From Cornus controversa (taxonomy: Eukaryota > Streptophyta > Magnoliopsida > Cornales > Cornaceae): 64,000 bases of DNA. Positions 11,736 to 23,969 of the stretch are shown here, one piece after another. The notes under the pieces were generated by a model, which saw nothing but the letters and a program-made list of their open reading frames with translations, was not told the origin of the DNA and made no database searches. Both the position numbers and the translations under genes were made by a program. The stretch spans positions 37,769,501 through 37,833,500 of the forward strand of contig CM048846.1 in assembly GCA_026545225.1 (NCBI GenBank), in the 5' to 3' direction. Positions within the stretch are counted from its first letter, which is position 1. The number at the start of each line of letters is the position of its first letter.

Positions 11736-13360
11736 ATGTCTCACGAGATGATCGGAGCACAGAGAGGAAGAAAAAGAATAGGTGTTTCTGGACCTCGCAG
11801 AGTTCGAAGAAGGCCTGCAAGGCTTGGATTTGAGGAAGATAATCCGGTTGGAGAACAGTCTCCGACAGCGATTCCCCGGAGGGAAGGGAGTTCAGTGCTG
11901 GAACAGACAAATGATTTGCCGGTGAATCCTCCATTCGCTTCATCAAGACCGCCGGCATAACCACCTGTGGGCACCGATGTATTGCTTGAGACAATGCTAA
12001 CTATCCAGCAAACACAAAAGCAAATATTGGAGCATTTAATCTCAACTCGTTCCAACAAAATACAGTTTTCCATTCGCCATCGATTCATACTCCTTCAGCT
12101 ACACTTCCTCCACAAAATCAAGATCAACCCACCTAGGAGGTAGTTCACCCCTCATTGGGAAGGCTCAATAAAGAACAAACTCATAATGTTCCAGTGGAGC
12201 TTACGTCTGAACCAGCTACATATGTGACTTTAAGTCAATTACAAACACTTTTAGAGGATGGAAGGAAAGATGATCATGGCTCAGCTGAAGGACTCGATAT
12301 CCGACCACCTTACCCTCAAATTGTGGCATTAACACCATATCCAGAGGGATACACCACACCAAAATTCAAACAGTTTGATGGCAAAGAAGGCAATGCGAGG
12401 GAACATGTGGTGCATTTTATTGACACTTTAGGTGGTCACGGTCACAACGAGACTCTCCATTTGTGAGAGTTTTTAAAGTCCTTAACTGGGAGAGCGTATA
12501 CATGGTACACCAATCTAGTGCCGGGGTCAGTGCCTTCGTGGACTGATCTTTTGGCCAAGTTCTATGCAAAAAAATTTCAAGCGGATGAGAAAGTAACCAT
12601 GCTGGCACTCACTCGTGTAAGACAAAGAATGTCTGAAGAGGTCACAACATATGTAAGAAGATTCAGGGAAACCTCTCTCGAGTGTTACGAGCCAATACCG
12701 GAGGATCATTTGGTGAAGATATGTATCGAAGGAATGCTGCATGAATATCGATTACACTTGGTGAATCATGAGGTGAAAACATTTTCTATGTTATTGGAGA
12801 AGGCACGAAGGGTTAGTGAGTATTTTGCGTCATCTAGTGGCGAATGGAGAGCCCCGCGAAAGACTGCGGTCGCGGCAGCTGTTCACCAGGAACAACAGTC
12901 AAATGAAGGTGTGAACAAGAGATACAAAATAGAACCTCCACCTCTTCCCTATGGTAAAAAAGAAGCGATAGACCTTTTGAACAAATGGCTCGCGGACGGA
13001 GTTCTCACACTACCTAAAGTGCAACGACTGCCCACAAAAGAAGAAAAGGATAAACCTAGTTATTGTCATTTTCATCGCATTGTCAGACACTCGATTATTG
13101 ATTATTGGGCCTTTCGCACTCTGGTACAAAAGAAAATGATTGCTGGAACTATAGAGTTGACTCCAAAGACAGATGTCCGACGAGACCCGTACCCCAAACA
13201 TAATCAAGCAAATGTCAGTGTAGCAACAACAATACAAAATACTCTAGAGGTATACAGTGTTGAAGCAATGATCCTAGAGGAGGAAGTTACAAATGCAGAT
13301 GACCAGGCCACAAGTGTGATATTCAATGAGTTCTTTGATCGCCTAAAATTTCCTCTCTAA
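11736..13360 (+). pseudogene. Gag of element 2
   Basis: An ATG at 11736 begins a basic N-terminus (MSHEMIGAQRGRKRIG). A stop (11958), a frameshift near 12065 and another stop near 12134 lead into the main frame. The core gag domain runs from about 12365 (FKQFDGKEGNAREHVVHFI) through AYTWYTNLVPGSVPSW and VTMLALTRVRQRMSEEV to CIEGMLHEYRLHLVN. That is the typical plant Ty3/gypsy gag motif series. A stop at 12464 lies inside the core. The C-terminal part carries a degenerate knuckle-like CHFHRIVRHSIIDYW. The TAA at 13358-13360 is in the same frame as the following protease, so gag-pol was probably one polyprotein. Confidence 0.85.
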
Positions 13361-16300
13361 AAGCGCGAGAATGTTAAAAATGACATCCTTGATTTGCTCG
13401 ATAAACATCAAGGAATTGCTACTGAAAGGAGAAAGATGTGTGCCCACAACATTACCTTCTCTGAAACAAATAAACAAACTCACTACCCTCACAACCGACC
13501 CTTGTGTGTGCTAGCGACAGTGAATGACACAAAGCTAAAAAGAGCCGTTCTGGATAGTGGAGCCTCAGTAAATCTTATGCCACTCTCAACATTGAAGTTT
13601 GCAAAAATATCCGAAAGTAAGATAGTGGAACAACCCATAAGTGTTGCAGGATTTAATGGCAATCGTGACTTCACCTTGGGATATGTAACTGTTGACCTTC
13701 AAGTAGGCAAGATACGGGCTCCTACACGTTTCCATGTTATCCCTAGCGAGCCATCTTATCAGATATTACTCGGAAGGCCTTGGATGCACGCTTACGGTGT
13801 AGTCCCATCTTCCTATCATCAAGTGATGAAAGCCAATTGGGGAAAGGGAGTCATAACAGTCCGAGGCACACCCAACCCATTTTCACCCACTGAAGCATAT
13901 CTTGCAGATGCTATCTTTTTCAATGAATTTGCCGATACTGAAGAGGGTCAAGTAGTATATGTTACACCATTACCTAAGTGGGAGGATCTCCCGAAACAAA
14001 AGCCCACTGAGGGTGTCGCAAATAAATTGAAAAGACCCGCGAAAGATGAGGCAAGATGGACTCGCATAAGGAAACCAAATGGCAAGATTGTTTATCGCTT
14101 ATGACGGTGTGGGGGATCAGTTATGAAAGATATAGTCGTTGGTCCCGTGTATAATTAGTCAGCAACAACAGAAGCTAATCGGACACTCATCAAAGCTGCC
14201 ACAGATTACCTAAGTGATGAGTTGAGACAAAAAGAATAGACTTTAGAATAAGTTGATATATCCGATGATAAAATCTCACGACCCATCTTCATCTGTGCAG
14301 GATTGCCTCAAGTGAAGAAAGATGCATTAGTGAAATTAATAAAAGAATACAAGGACATCTTTGCATGGAATTATGAAGAAATGCCTGGGCTTAGTACCAG
14401 CATAGTCGCTCATCATTTAAATGTTAAGCCCTCAACAGTCACTCGTAAGCAACCTCAGAGAACTTATCATCCTGATATTGAACTCCAAATAAAGACAGAA
14501 ATACAAAAATTGTTGCACGCAGGGTTTATCAGGCCTCTACAACACCCAACATGGCTCACTAACATAGTTCCAGTCCGAAAGAAAAAAGGTCAAATCCGCA
14601 TCTGTGTGGATTATCGAGACCTAAACAAAGCTTATCCGAAAGATGATTTCCCTCTCCCTAATATTGACATTCTAATAGATGCTACTGTGGGACATGAGAT
14701 GTTCTCCTTCATGGATGGCTTCAGCGGATATAACCAGATAAAAATGGCTCCTGCGGATGCAGAAAAAACAGCGTTCAGGACTCCTATGGGTAATTCTATT
14801 ATACAATAATACCATTCGGATTGGAGAATGCGGGGGCAACATACCAACGCGCCATGACAGTTATTTTTCATGATATGATCCACGATGTTGTAGAAGATTA
14901 TGTGGATGATCTTGTTGTCAAATCTAAAAGAGAAGAAAATCACCTCGTAGACTTGCAGAGGGTGTTTGAAAGGTGCAAGAAGTATAAGTTGAGGATGAAC
15001 CCCTTAAAATGCACTTTTGGCGTAACCTCAGGAAAGTTCCTCGGGTGTGTAGTACATCGAAAAGGGATTGATCCAGACCCAACAAAAGCTAAAGCAATAA
15101 TTGAAATGAGGTCACCGAAGACAAAGAAGGAACTAAGGGGATTGATGGGGAAAATCTTGTATCTCAGGTGATTTATTCCAGCACTCGCAGAAGTAAGCCA
15201 ACCCTTACTGCCATACTCAAAGACAGCGTCCCTTTCCAATGGGCGCTAGAGATGTAGGAAGCATTTGATAAAATCAAGGAAGTACTCGCGTCGCCTAAAA
15301 TAATGGTTGCGCCTATGCAAGGACGGGCATTGCTGCTGTATTTGACCTTAACTAGTCGTTCAATAGGAGCACTACTGTCACAGGAGGTTGATGGAGCTGA
15401 GAGACCAGTGTATTACATTAGTCGCGTATTGAGAGGGGCAGAATCTCGATATACAACATTGGAGAAACATTGTTTGGCCTTGGCATTCGCTGTCCATAAA
15501 TTCAGACATTACCTATTAGCACACCCCCTCAAGCTCGTCACGAGGTGTGATCCCATAAAGTACTTGCTTAGCAGGCCTGCACTCACTGGGAAAGCCGGAC
15601 GATGGCTTCTCTCCCTCACAAAATTTGAAATTACTTGTTCACGGCCTAAAGCAGTAAAGAGCCAAGCTCTTGCTGATTTTCTCACCATGTTTCCCCAAGG
15701 AGAGCATGAATCAACAGACGAGCTAGGATCCCAGGAGGCATGTTTAGCCATGGGGAATGATGAGTGGTTTCTTAGCTTTGATGGCGCAGCTACTGCGACT
15801 GGTGGAGGAGTGGGAGTAGTATTGGAGAATGACACAACCGGGGAAGAAATTAATTTCTCTTATAAACTCATCTTCAAGTGCTCGAATAATGAGGCAGAAT
15901 ATGAGGCTTTGATTCTTGGTCTCCTGGCCTGTTTAGATGCGGGAATACAGAAAGTACGGGTTTGCGGAGATTCAAAGTTGGTGATTAAACAGTCAACAGG
16001 AGAATATGTAGTAAAAGAACCTAACCTCGCGCCATACAGGATAGTGGTTCAACAACTCTTAAAAGAGTTCAAAGAAATTAATTTCGAGCATACCCCACGA
16101 ATAGCAAATAGACAGGCAGATGCTCTTGCAACCTTAGGGTCACGAATGACAATGATAGATGAACAAGTTAAAATAGAAGTGACGGAAAGAACGTTACCTT
16201 CGATCCTCTTGAGTCTCTTTCCTAGATATGAAGAGCAATATTGGAGGTTGAACATAGTTAAAGAATTAAAAATGGGCCAAGGCACACAAGTGATACCCAA

Positions 16301-17800
16301 AACCAGCAAATTTTGACTCATGGGTGGTATTCTTTATCACCGAGGCGTAGAAGGTATACTCGCGCGTTGCGTAGGAGAAAAAGAAGCAGTTGAGAGGCTT
16401 TGTCAAGTTCACAACTCTGCGTGTGGGGAAAGAGATGTTAGCCTATATAGGAGATTGCAACGCCAAGGGTATTACTGGCCAGACATGAAAAAAAATGCCC
16501 CAACACTTTAGCGAGAATGCGCCAAGTGTCAACAGTATCCTGATATAGCCGAAGGTAACATTGCGGAAGAAGAGGATTGGAGGATCAAATACCTAGACTT
16601 CCTTAAACACACGACTCTTCCTCAAGACAGAGGCTAGGCAGCAATAGTAAAAAGGCATGCACCATGATTCTTTGAATATGAAGGAAACTTGTACCAAAAA
16701 AGTTTTGAAGGAATACCTCTAAGGTGCCTTAGCCTAGAAGAGGCACAGGAAGCTCTTAAAGAAGTTCACAAACATGGCCATTAGGGGGGCGCGGTCATAT
16801 ACCAACAGCTCCTTAGTCTCGGATACTACTGGCCTACAATGGATTCAGATGCAAGGAAATATTCGCGAAAATATTTGAAATGCCAGCTTTATGGAAATCT
16901 TGTGCATGCTCCCGCCACAGAGCTCCATAGTCTTGTTACCCCATGGCCCTTCCACACATGGGCAATGGATATAGTTGGGCCTATCTCACCTCAGTCTAAA
17001 GGATATGTGTGGATTTTAGTGGCAACAGAGTTATACACCAAATGGGTGGAAGCCGTCCCGCTGAAGAAGACAACTGCCATAAATGTGTGTGAATTTGTCA
17101 ACATAAATATTATTTGTCGCTTTGGCATTCCAAAAATGATCTTAACAGACAACGGGACACCGTTTGTGAATTGCCAAATGAAGAGCTTGATAGAAAGACA
17201 TGGCATCGACCACCAGAAGTCCACCCCTTATTATCTGCAAGGAACTGGGCAAGCTGAGGCGACTAATAAAACACTTATTAGAATTTTAAGTCGTATGGTG
17301 CATGAATGACAAAACATGTGGTCAGAACAGCTATCCACTGCACTTTGGGCTTACCGGATAACCAAGCGCGGAGCTACGCAAGCTACTCCTTTCTCGTTAG
17401 TATATGGTTCCGAGGCGGTATTGCCAATTGAAATTGCAATACCATCCGCCAGGCTCATAACAGCAAGCAGAGTAACAAAACAAGCCAGAGCTATGGAACT
17501 TGACGTGTTGGATGAAAAAGAGACTTGGCAGCCTCGAACCATCGCAAGTACTTGGAATGGAGGACACGAGCATATAACAAAAGGGTAAAAGAAAGAAAAT
17601 TTGAAGCAGGGGACTTAGTTCTCAAAGTTGCAACCCACGTAATGAGAGGTCAAAAGCTTGGAAAGTTTGAACCAAGGTGGGAAGGCCCATTCGTTATCAC
17701 TAAAGCTTACAAAAATGGGTATTATAGGATGTCAAATGTGGAAACTAGTTTGAGGACAGGCCCTGTGAATGTTAAGTGGATCAAGTTGTATGTCCCTTAG
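13361..17800 (+). pseudogene. Pol of element 2: protease, RT, RNase H, second RNase H, integrase
   Basis: Protease keeps its active site (LDSGAS near 13552) and ILLGRPWM. RT (14303-15171) has RICVDYRDLNKAYPKDDFPLP, a frameshift near 14805 and the catalytic YVDD near 14902. RNase H follows from 15303. A second RNase H (about 15760-16140) keeps all four acidic neighbourhoods: SFDGA, NNEAEYEAL, VCGDSK, RQADALA. Integrase has two zinc-binding HHCC-like modules in a row (16380-16540 and 16735-16890). The core has WAMDIVGPIS, ILTDNGTPF and GQAEATNKT, so the catalytic D, D and E residues are present. The C-terminal part (KFEAGDLVLK, WEGPFVI) lies in another frame after a shift near 17520. At least ten stops and two or three frameshifts make it inactive. 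Confidence 0.92.
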
Positions 17801-18067
17801 TAAATAAAAAAAGGGGTTATGAGCATACTAGTTGTGTTAATGTTTTGTATCTTACAATAAACCGAATAATGCATTTAGAATCCCAATCATAGCTAAGCAG
17901 GATATGTACGCAACTCGACCCTTCACAAACACCATGAGTCGCATTCTTTATTATACTCATTTGCCTATGCCACATGGGGAGCTGGATGTCACACATGACT
18001 CGACTGAGATGTCTAGGTGCATAGTGCTAACCAATTTTTGACAAGATAAGAAAATAAGGTAAGAGAT

Positions 18068-18147
18068 GCTCAGAAATGTTAAGTACATTACATTCAATCC
18101 GACAAAGACAATGTTAAGTACATTACATTCAATCCGATAAAGACAAC
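18068..18147. repeat. Tandem duplication of ~38 bp
   Basis: Two near-identical copies of a unit containing TTAAGTACATTACATTCAATC lie in tandem in the 3' region of element 2, just beyond the end of the antisense ORF. Confidence 0.85.
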
Positions 18148-18244
18148 ACAAGTACAAAACATAATACCCTCGGCTAATAAGATGAAAATGGGCAGGGCAT
18201 CCTTGGGTGTAATAACAAAAGTGGAGAGGGGTGCTACGTAGCAA

Positions 18245-21200
18245 CTACAACAAGCCTTGTAAGATAGACTCGTCAGGTCTGGTGGGAGAGTCCACAAATT
18301 CATAGACTGAAATACTATGAAGTAGCTCCTCAGATTTGGCTCAAAGTGATGTAGCCTGGGCGCGAGCAGAAGCCAAGTATCCTTCAAGGTTCTCGATATT
18401 GCTATTAGCTTGCTGGAGCTCTTGTATAACTCTAGAATATGATTGTTTGAGAGAAGCAAGGTTAAAACGAGAGTTGGCGGTATCACAACGACGCACTAGC
18501 CATGATAAGTCTAAACCTGCAACTCTCCAGTCCTTAATAAGTAAATGAACACGCCTTATGTCCTCCTAACCCACATCATTAAAACTCTTCTCAAGTAGAT
18601 CTCTAATCAAGTTACCCAAAGCATCTAACAACATGCGTTGAAAGTCAGAGCTTTCATAGTGAAATTTGCTAAAAGTTTCTGGGTGCTTCTGATAGATACG
18701 TTCCAAGATAGCGAGGCTACGAAAGCTATAAGTAAATCTATGCCACTGGACAAAAGTATCAGGGACTGGAGCCTCTATGGAAATCTGCTGAAGCGGCGGA
18801 TCACAGGGAGAATGATCTATAGCGGCACCCGGCGATGGAGCAGAGGAGCCGAGTAAGCTGTGAGGGGCTGACACAAGCAGAGCTGAACTAGTAGAATGAG
18901 GAGTACTTCTTGTAGGAATAGAAGAAACAGGTACCAAGGAAGAGATGACAGTCTCATGTAGCATAGGAGTCTCCTCCTCTGTCCCAAAAATATCTCGCAC
19001 AAGATTTTGTGCATCAAAAGTTCCAGTATCAACAGTCTCTACTCCAATGTCACCCGGAATATGGATAGGCTAAAAATTGCTCTCAACAAATTCAACCTCT
19101 GAGGTGTCAGGACGGAATTGAGTGTCTCTCAACTCATGATCAACATCACTGGTAGAGTTGATCTGATGAATGATTTGAGTGTCTCTCAACTCATGGTCAA
19201 CATCACTAGTAGGGTTGATCTGATGAATGGCTTGAGTGTCTCGCGCAACCCTACCAGACTCATGAATGGGAGCTGCACCAACATTTTGCTCAACAGCACA
19301 TTCACGAGGACAAGTCTCCTCAACTACAAAAAATGAACTGGGAAAAGGATTTTCAACTATGATTTGTCGCAATATACTTAACTCAGGGACTCACTTCATG
19401 TTACAATGACTGTCAACGACACCCCATATTTCATCCTGAGGAACTTCATCATTAATTCGTGAAGGAGGCTTAGAGGCAGAATGATCACCACTTCCTGTGG
19501 ATGCACCATGAGTAGGCGATCTTGAGTCTGAGGCTGTATCATCTCTACCATCATCATCAGAAGAACCCCCAGCTGATGAGGAACCACTAGAAATCTGAAA
19601 GAAAATTACAAGTCAATTACATATGCCTAAAGGCAATGATAAATGACTGAAAAAAATATATATAAATAAAGTGTGTTTTAGAGATTAGCACCTCTCTGAC
19701 GCGCTTTGCTCGGGACTTTTGTATGATTCGAGACCCACATTTGCTGCCATTGCGGCTATCGTGAGAAGGCTTGACATTTTCAAATTGACTAGTACACCAC
19801 GGAAAGAACTAGGGTGCTTCTTTTGAGATTTCAAAGAGAGGTCGCCCACGAAAATAGGAACAGGTGCTGAACGCGATGGCTCAGTGGTGGGAAACTCAAA
19901 GAAGGCTTGCAGTACCTTTGACCAGTAGGTTCGAAAGGATGAAGTAAACTCTCCATCCCGACCAAGGGTAGGAATGGTAAAATGTGTTGGAAAAGTCTCT
20001 AAAATGGTGACACGGTTATTACGAAACCGAAGGCAACTGGCTTCAAATGACTCTACAACATCGTTGTAATTTGTGATGGATTGATCAAATCCAAACTGAC
20101 GAGCGAAGTAGAAAGGATTGTAGGAAACTGAACCTGAATGATTCTCTGGGAGAAAAGGTAAAGAACACTTGGATACCATAGCAATAAACATAAGGGCTGG
20201 CATACACAAGTCAGTCTCTAAAGATATTTGTGCATCCTTCTCCATGTAGAATGTCGGTGACTTAATACCAATGGGATTTATTGTGTATGGGCGACAACAA
20301 AAACATTCCACATTGTCAATATAATCTCCTAAGTGATGGGGTCTTCGGCCTATAGAACCACTCCACCGCATTGCGTAGGTATGTTTTACATCTCCTAGAT
20401 CCTACTCATAAAAAATAGTAGGACGGGGCGCATATCTTGGGAAATGCTCATATGAGAACAAAGTAAGAAAGGAGCAAGCAATGTAAGAACTCAAGTCGTA
20501 GCGTCCCACAGATCGTTCCCAGTCTACTTTCAACATATCCAACCTATGATACAATGTGCCAAGAAACAAGGGAGCCAGAGGCAATGCAACACCACGAGAA
20601 AGAATGGCAGCTAGAGGAAATACTCTCGTGTTTAAACCATCTTCAGGTTTTCCTTCAAATAGATACCTGTCAAGCCAATATACAAGGAAACCCACTAAAG
20701 CATTCTGTTTCCCATATTCTGGACCAATGATACTCTTTCGTAAACGCTGACCAGACTTGGTTTCTCTACAAGGTTGTTCAAGATTACGATAAAAATGTCT
20801 GTACCATTGAGCATAAGTAGCCCTTTTGCCAGAAGAAGAGCTTGGTGGAGTCTTTAGGCGAGTGGAACCACGAAAACGGGTACCCCACTTAGTAGCTTCG
20901 ACATAAGCTGTCTCCAAATAATCTACTATCTCCTTGTCTTCCTTTGTCAACTGAGTCGGGTGGTAGGCATTTGAGCCAAACATGTGTAGGGAGAGCAAAC
21001 AAGAAACATCCTCCAGGGAAGGGGAGAACTCACCCCAAGCCGCAACAAAAGTGTGAGTGTCTGAGCACCATCGTGACAGTAGAACAGCCAGACTCGTCTT
21101 ATCACATCGAACAGACAATATGGAAAAAAGGTGAACGGGTTCTAGAACTTTTGCAAACTTTAGTTTGTTGTAATAACTCTATTTTTTCAAAATATGGTTG

Positions 21201-21517
21201 CACCAAGTTGTCCAGTCAGCCAACACATCTGTATGGCTCTCGTAGTGCACAAAAGAATAAGGAAAATCACCCCGTTCGATCAAAAGACGAGGTATGGAAT
21301 ATGGAGGAACCAACCTATTAGTAGCGATATCAATTTCAGGTTCTAGAAGCAACGGCGACTCAAAGAAATCGGAAGAATCATCATAGTCTGAAACTGTAAC
21401 CCAAAAATGATCCGAAGTACCAATGTAGGGTGCCTTCCTCCATTCGGATAAAGGAGGAAGATCAGGTATTACACCCTCTGCATCTGCTAAAAGTTTCTCT
21501 GCCATGAGCTTTACCAA
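18245..21517 (-). pseudogene. Antisense ORF of element 2 with a plant mobile domain (aminotransferase-like PMD)
   Basis: On the minus strand one frame runs from 21517 to about 19692, with nonsense codons only at 21181-21179 and 20404-20402. It contains VLLSRWCSDTHTFVAAWGEF followed by PSLEDVSCLLSL. That is the hallmark of the plant mobile domain, a domain shared by MAIN/MAIL proteins and some transposable elements. A GT-AG intron is likely at about 19691-19597 (GAG|GTGCTAATC to TTTCTTTCAG); frame joining across it is off by one, so a nearby splice site or an indel is possible. The second part (to a stop at 18247-18245) is Ser/Thr-rich, has two copies of a ~19-residue repeat (IHQINPTSDVDHELRDTQ), and ends in a coiled-coil-like segment. 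It lies opposite to gag-pol. Role unknown. Confidence 0.72.
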
Positions 21518-21660
21518 AATAGAGGTGGGGTACTTTTAGTAGACCCGATCAAAAATAGAAGTGGTTAAATAAAGTGGTGTACAAGTGGTGTCACCAGGAT
21601 TGTTGCCATGAGCCTCACCAAAATGGAGGTAGGGTACCTTTAGTACACCTAATCAAAATA
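21500..21660. repeat. Direct repeat of ~55 bp
   Basis: A stretch beginning TTGCCATGAGC / CTGCCATGAGC and containing ACCAAAATAGAGGTGGGGTA or its variant occurs at about 21502 and again at about 21604. It spans the start of the antisense ORF and its upstream region, so it may belong to the promoter of that ORF. Confidence 0.7.
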
Positions 21661-22349
21661 GTGGTTAACAACAAAGACAGGAGGTAATGGCTCCACTAAA
21701 AGGAAGAAAAGATTTAACCCATGGAGAGAATCTAAAAGTTTGTAACCCCACCAGCCAAGGACTGTTGCCATAGCCAAGGAAGGTTACAAAGTTGAGTGGA
21801 AAGAGGATTCACAAAATCTGGAATGATTCTTGGTCGACACTGGATTGAGAAATTTGTGGCTAACAAAGAGTATTAACAAAGGTAAGAACAGAAAAATAAA
21901 AAGAAGCTTCAATCTGGTGTGTGCGAGGCTTGGGGACCATCGCAGCTGCAAGAAGGTACACAAAGTTTTGTTTTTTGACTATCTAAAAATCTATGGCAAT
22001 ATAACCCAGTTGTGTCATCAAGTTGGGTTGTAGTTTGTGTCGTGTAAGTATACATGGGTGAGGGAGTGTCGCGCTAAGCAATTTGGAGAGCATTGTGCGA
22101 AGGTAGGCTGAGTGGGTTTATAGGTGTGTATGTGTATTGTGACGCGGATACAACCCAGACGGTAGTATGTATATTAGCTTGCGTATTTGTATAGATGGTG
22201 CAATATGAACAAAGGATGCAAACTAGGTCTGCATATACATATAGACAGTGTAACCTGTAGATGGTGCAAGCTGGGTCTGTTTAAAAAGAAAACAAAATTG
22301 TATCGTATCATGTGCATGGGTCATCTTATCGAGTGTTGAGTCCCAAAGC

Positions 22350-22386
<37 letters not shown>

Positions 22387-23203
22387 AAAAGGTTCTATAG
22401 AGCAAAAGGAAAAAGCAGGTCTGGCGAAGTCTAAGTAACGTACGATCAGAAAAAAAAAATTATATATATATATATATATATACATAAATGTACTTGAAGA
22501 AAGATAGGGTACAGTCATATTTGGATATAGTATACAATGGATTTGTACTCAGGTTACTTGAGATGTTTTTGTTTCAAAACAGTAAATGAACCTTCTGAGC
22601 GGTCTCTGTTATTTTTGTGTCAGAGCAGTAGACGGTATAGGTCGCTTCTTACATTTTGCTATGAAGAGATTGGGGCTTTGCAAGTGTATTATCCCTGAGT
22701 TGCTTTTGAATATAGGATACTGTACATGAAACTTTTGAATTAATGCAAATGTTGCGATTTGACTTATGAACCTCCTTACAGAACATAACGTGTTGGCCAA
22801 GTATGTAGAAGGATAGCATAGGTTGGTCACATCCAACTTCATCAACTCGGGACACTTATGAGATGGGTTTTGGCTTGATCCACGCTCGCGGTACTCGTGA
22901 GGGAACCCGCGAATGTCATCAGCTCAAGTGTGTCTGGAGAATTCTTTAAACATTAGTATGTGTCATGCGGTGGTGAACTTTATTCACTAGTTTATAGGAG
23001 TACATATATGTACATGCAAAGTATGCATCAGTGTTGATCCTTGGAAGAAAATATATTGTTTCTTATAAATGTGATAGTGGGTCTGATTGCTTGGGCGTGG
23101 TTTGGGGTTGGATTGTGTTGGAAGGTTATTGCCTGTATATTAAATTATCTAAGTGCCATTTGTGCGAGGGTCTTAGAGCTGATCTTCAAACCCTTAAAGC
23201 TAA
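21661..23203. other. Spacer of element 2, no gene seen
   Basis: Between the antisense ORF and the PPR fragment there is no recognisable coding sequence. It holds two TA-rich microsatellites (about 22352-22383 and 22461-22484) and G/T-rich sequence. No polypurine tract could be fixed. Confidence 0.5.
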
Positions 23204-23969
23204 ATGGCCATAACCTCTGCATGCTCATCTCTTTTTCATAAATGCAGATCAATGAAACAATTTAAACAAGCTCACACCCGGCTCATTGTCAATGGATTGA
23301 CCCACCCATCACACTCCCTCCGACTTGTTATTTTCTTTTCCAGCCCTCAACACCCCCCATTGTATTCTTGTTCAACACCGTTATACGTGGCGTTGCACAT
23401 GCTAGCCATTCTGATTTTTTGCCCAGCACATTGCTCATGTTCAATCGGATGCTTGAATTTGGAAATGATGTGTATGTTCGCAATTCTATAATACAATTTT
23501 ACTCTATTAGTGGGAAATTGGATGGTGCAAGATCAATATGTGATGAAAGTACTGAACTAGATGTTGTGTCATGGAATTCTTTGATTAATGGATATGTTAG
23601 AAATGGTGTTATAATGGAAGCTCTCAACTTGTTCAGGAAAATGGCTCAAAGAAATGATGTTTATTGGATTAGTGTCCTTGGTGGGCAAGTAAAGTCAAAT
23701 TGTATGGATGAGGCTTACCGGGTTTTTATAGGGAAATGCCCAGCGGAATTTGGTGTCCTGGGTTGTTATGATTTCTGACTATGCTCAGAACAATCAGCCA
23801 AGGGAAGCATTGACTTTGTTTCGAGAAATGCAATCTGGTGAGTATTCTTTCTACATGTTCACAGTAGGGTGCTCTGGAGCATGGGAAGTGGGTTCACTCT
23901 TACATCCAAAGGAAGCGGATGAAGATTGATTCCATACTTTCCGCTACTTTGATTGACATGTATGTAAAA
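23204..23969 (+). pseudogene. PPR-gene fragment captured inside element 2
   Basis: The text is that of a plant PLS-class pentatricopeptide-repeat protein, a family that binds organellar RNA. An N-terminal CRSMKQFKQAHTRLIVNGL is followed, after a frameshift near 23360, by FNTVIRG. Next come YVRNSIIQFYSISGKLDGAR and LDVVSWNSLINGYVRNGVIM. After another shift near 23750 comes LVSWVVMISDYAQNNQPREA. The last piece, GKWVHSYIQRKRMKIDS and LIDMYVKC, runs into the 3' LTR. Its final Cys codon TGT coincides with the first bases of the LTR, which gives microhomology at the junction. Several repeats expected in between are missing. It lies between the CCTAA duplications, so it belongs to the inserted unit. 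Confidence 0.82.

Noticed and set aside
12155-17800. Functional gag-pol
   Set aside because: Catalytic motifs are mostly present, but at least ten stop codons and two or three frameshifts interrupt the frame.
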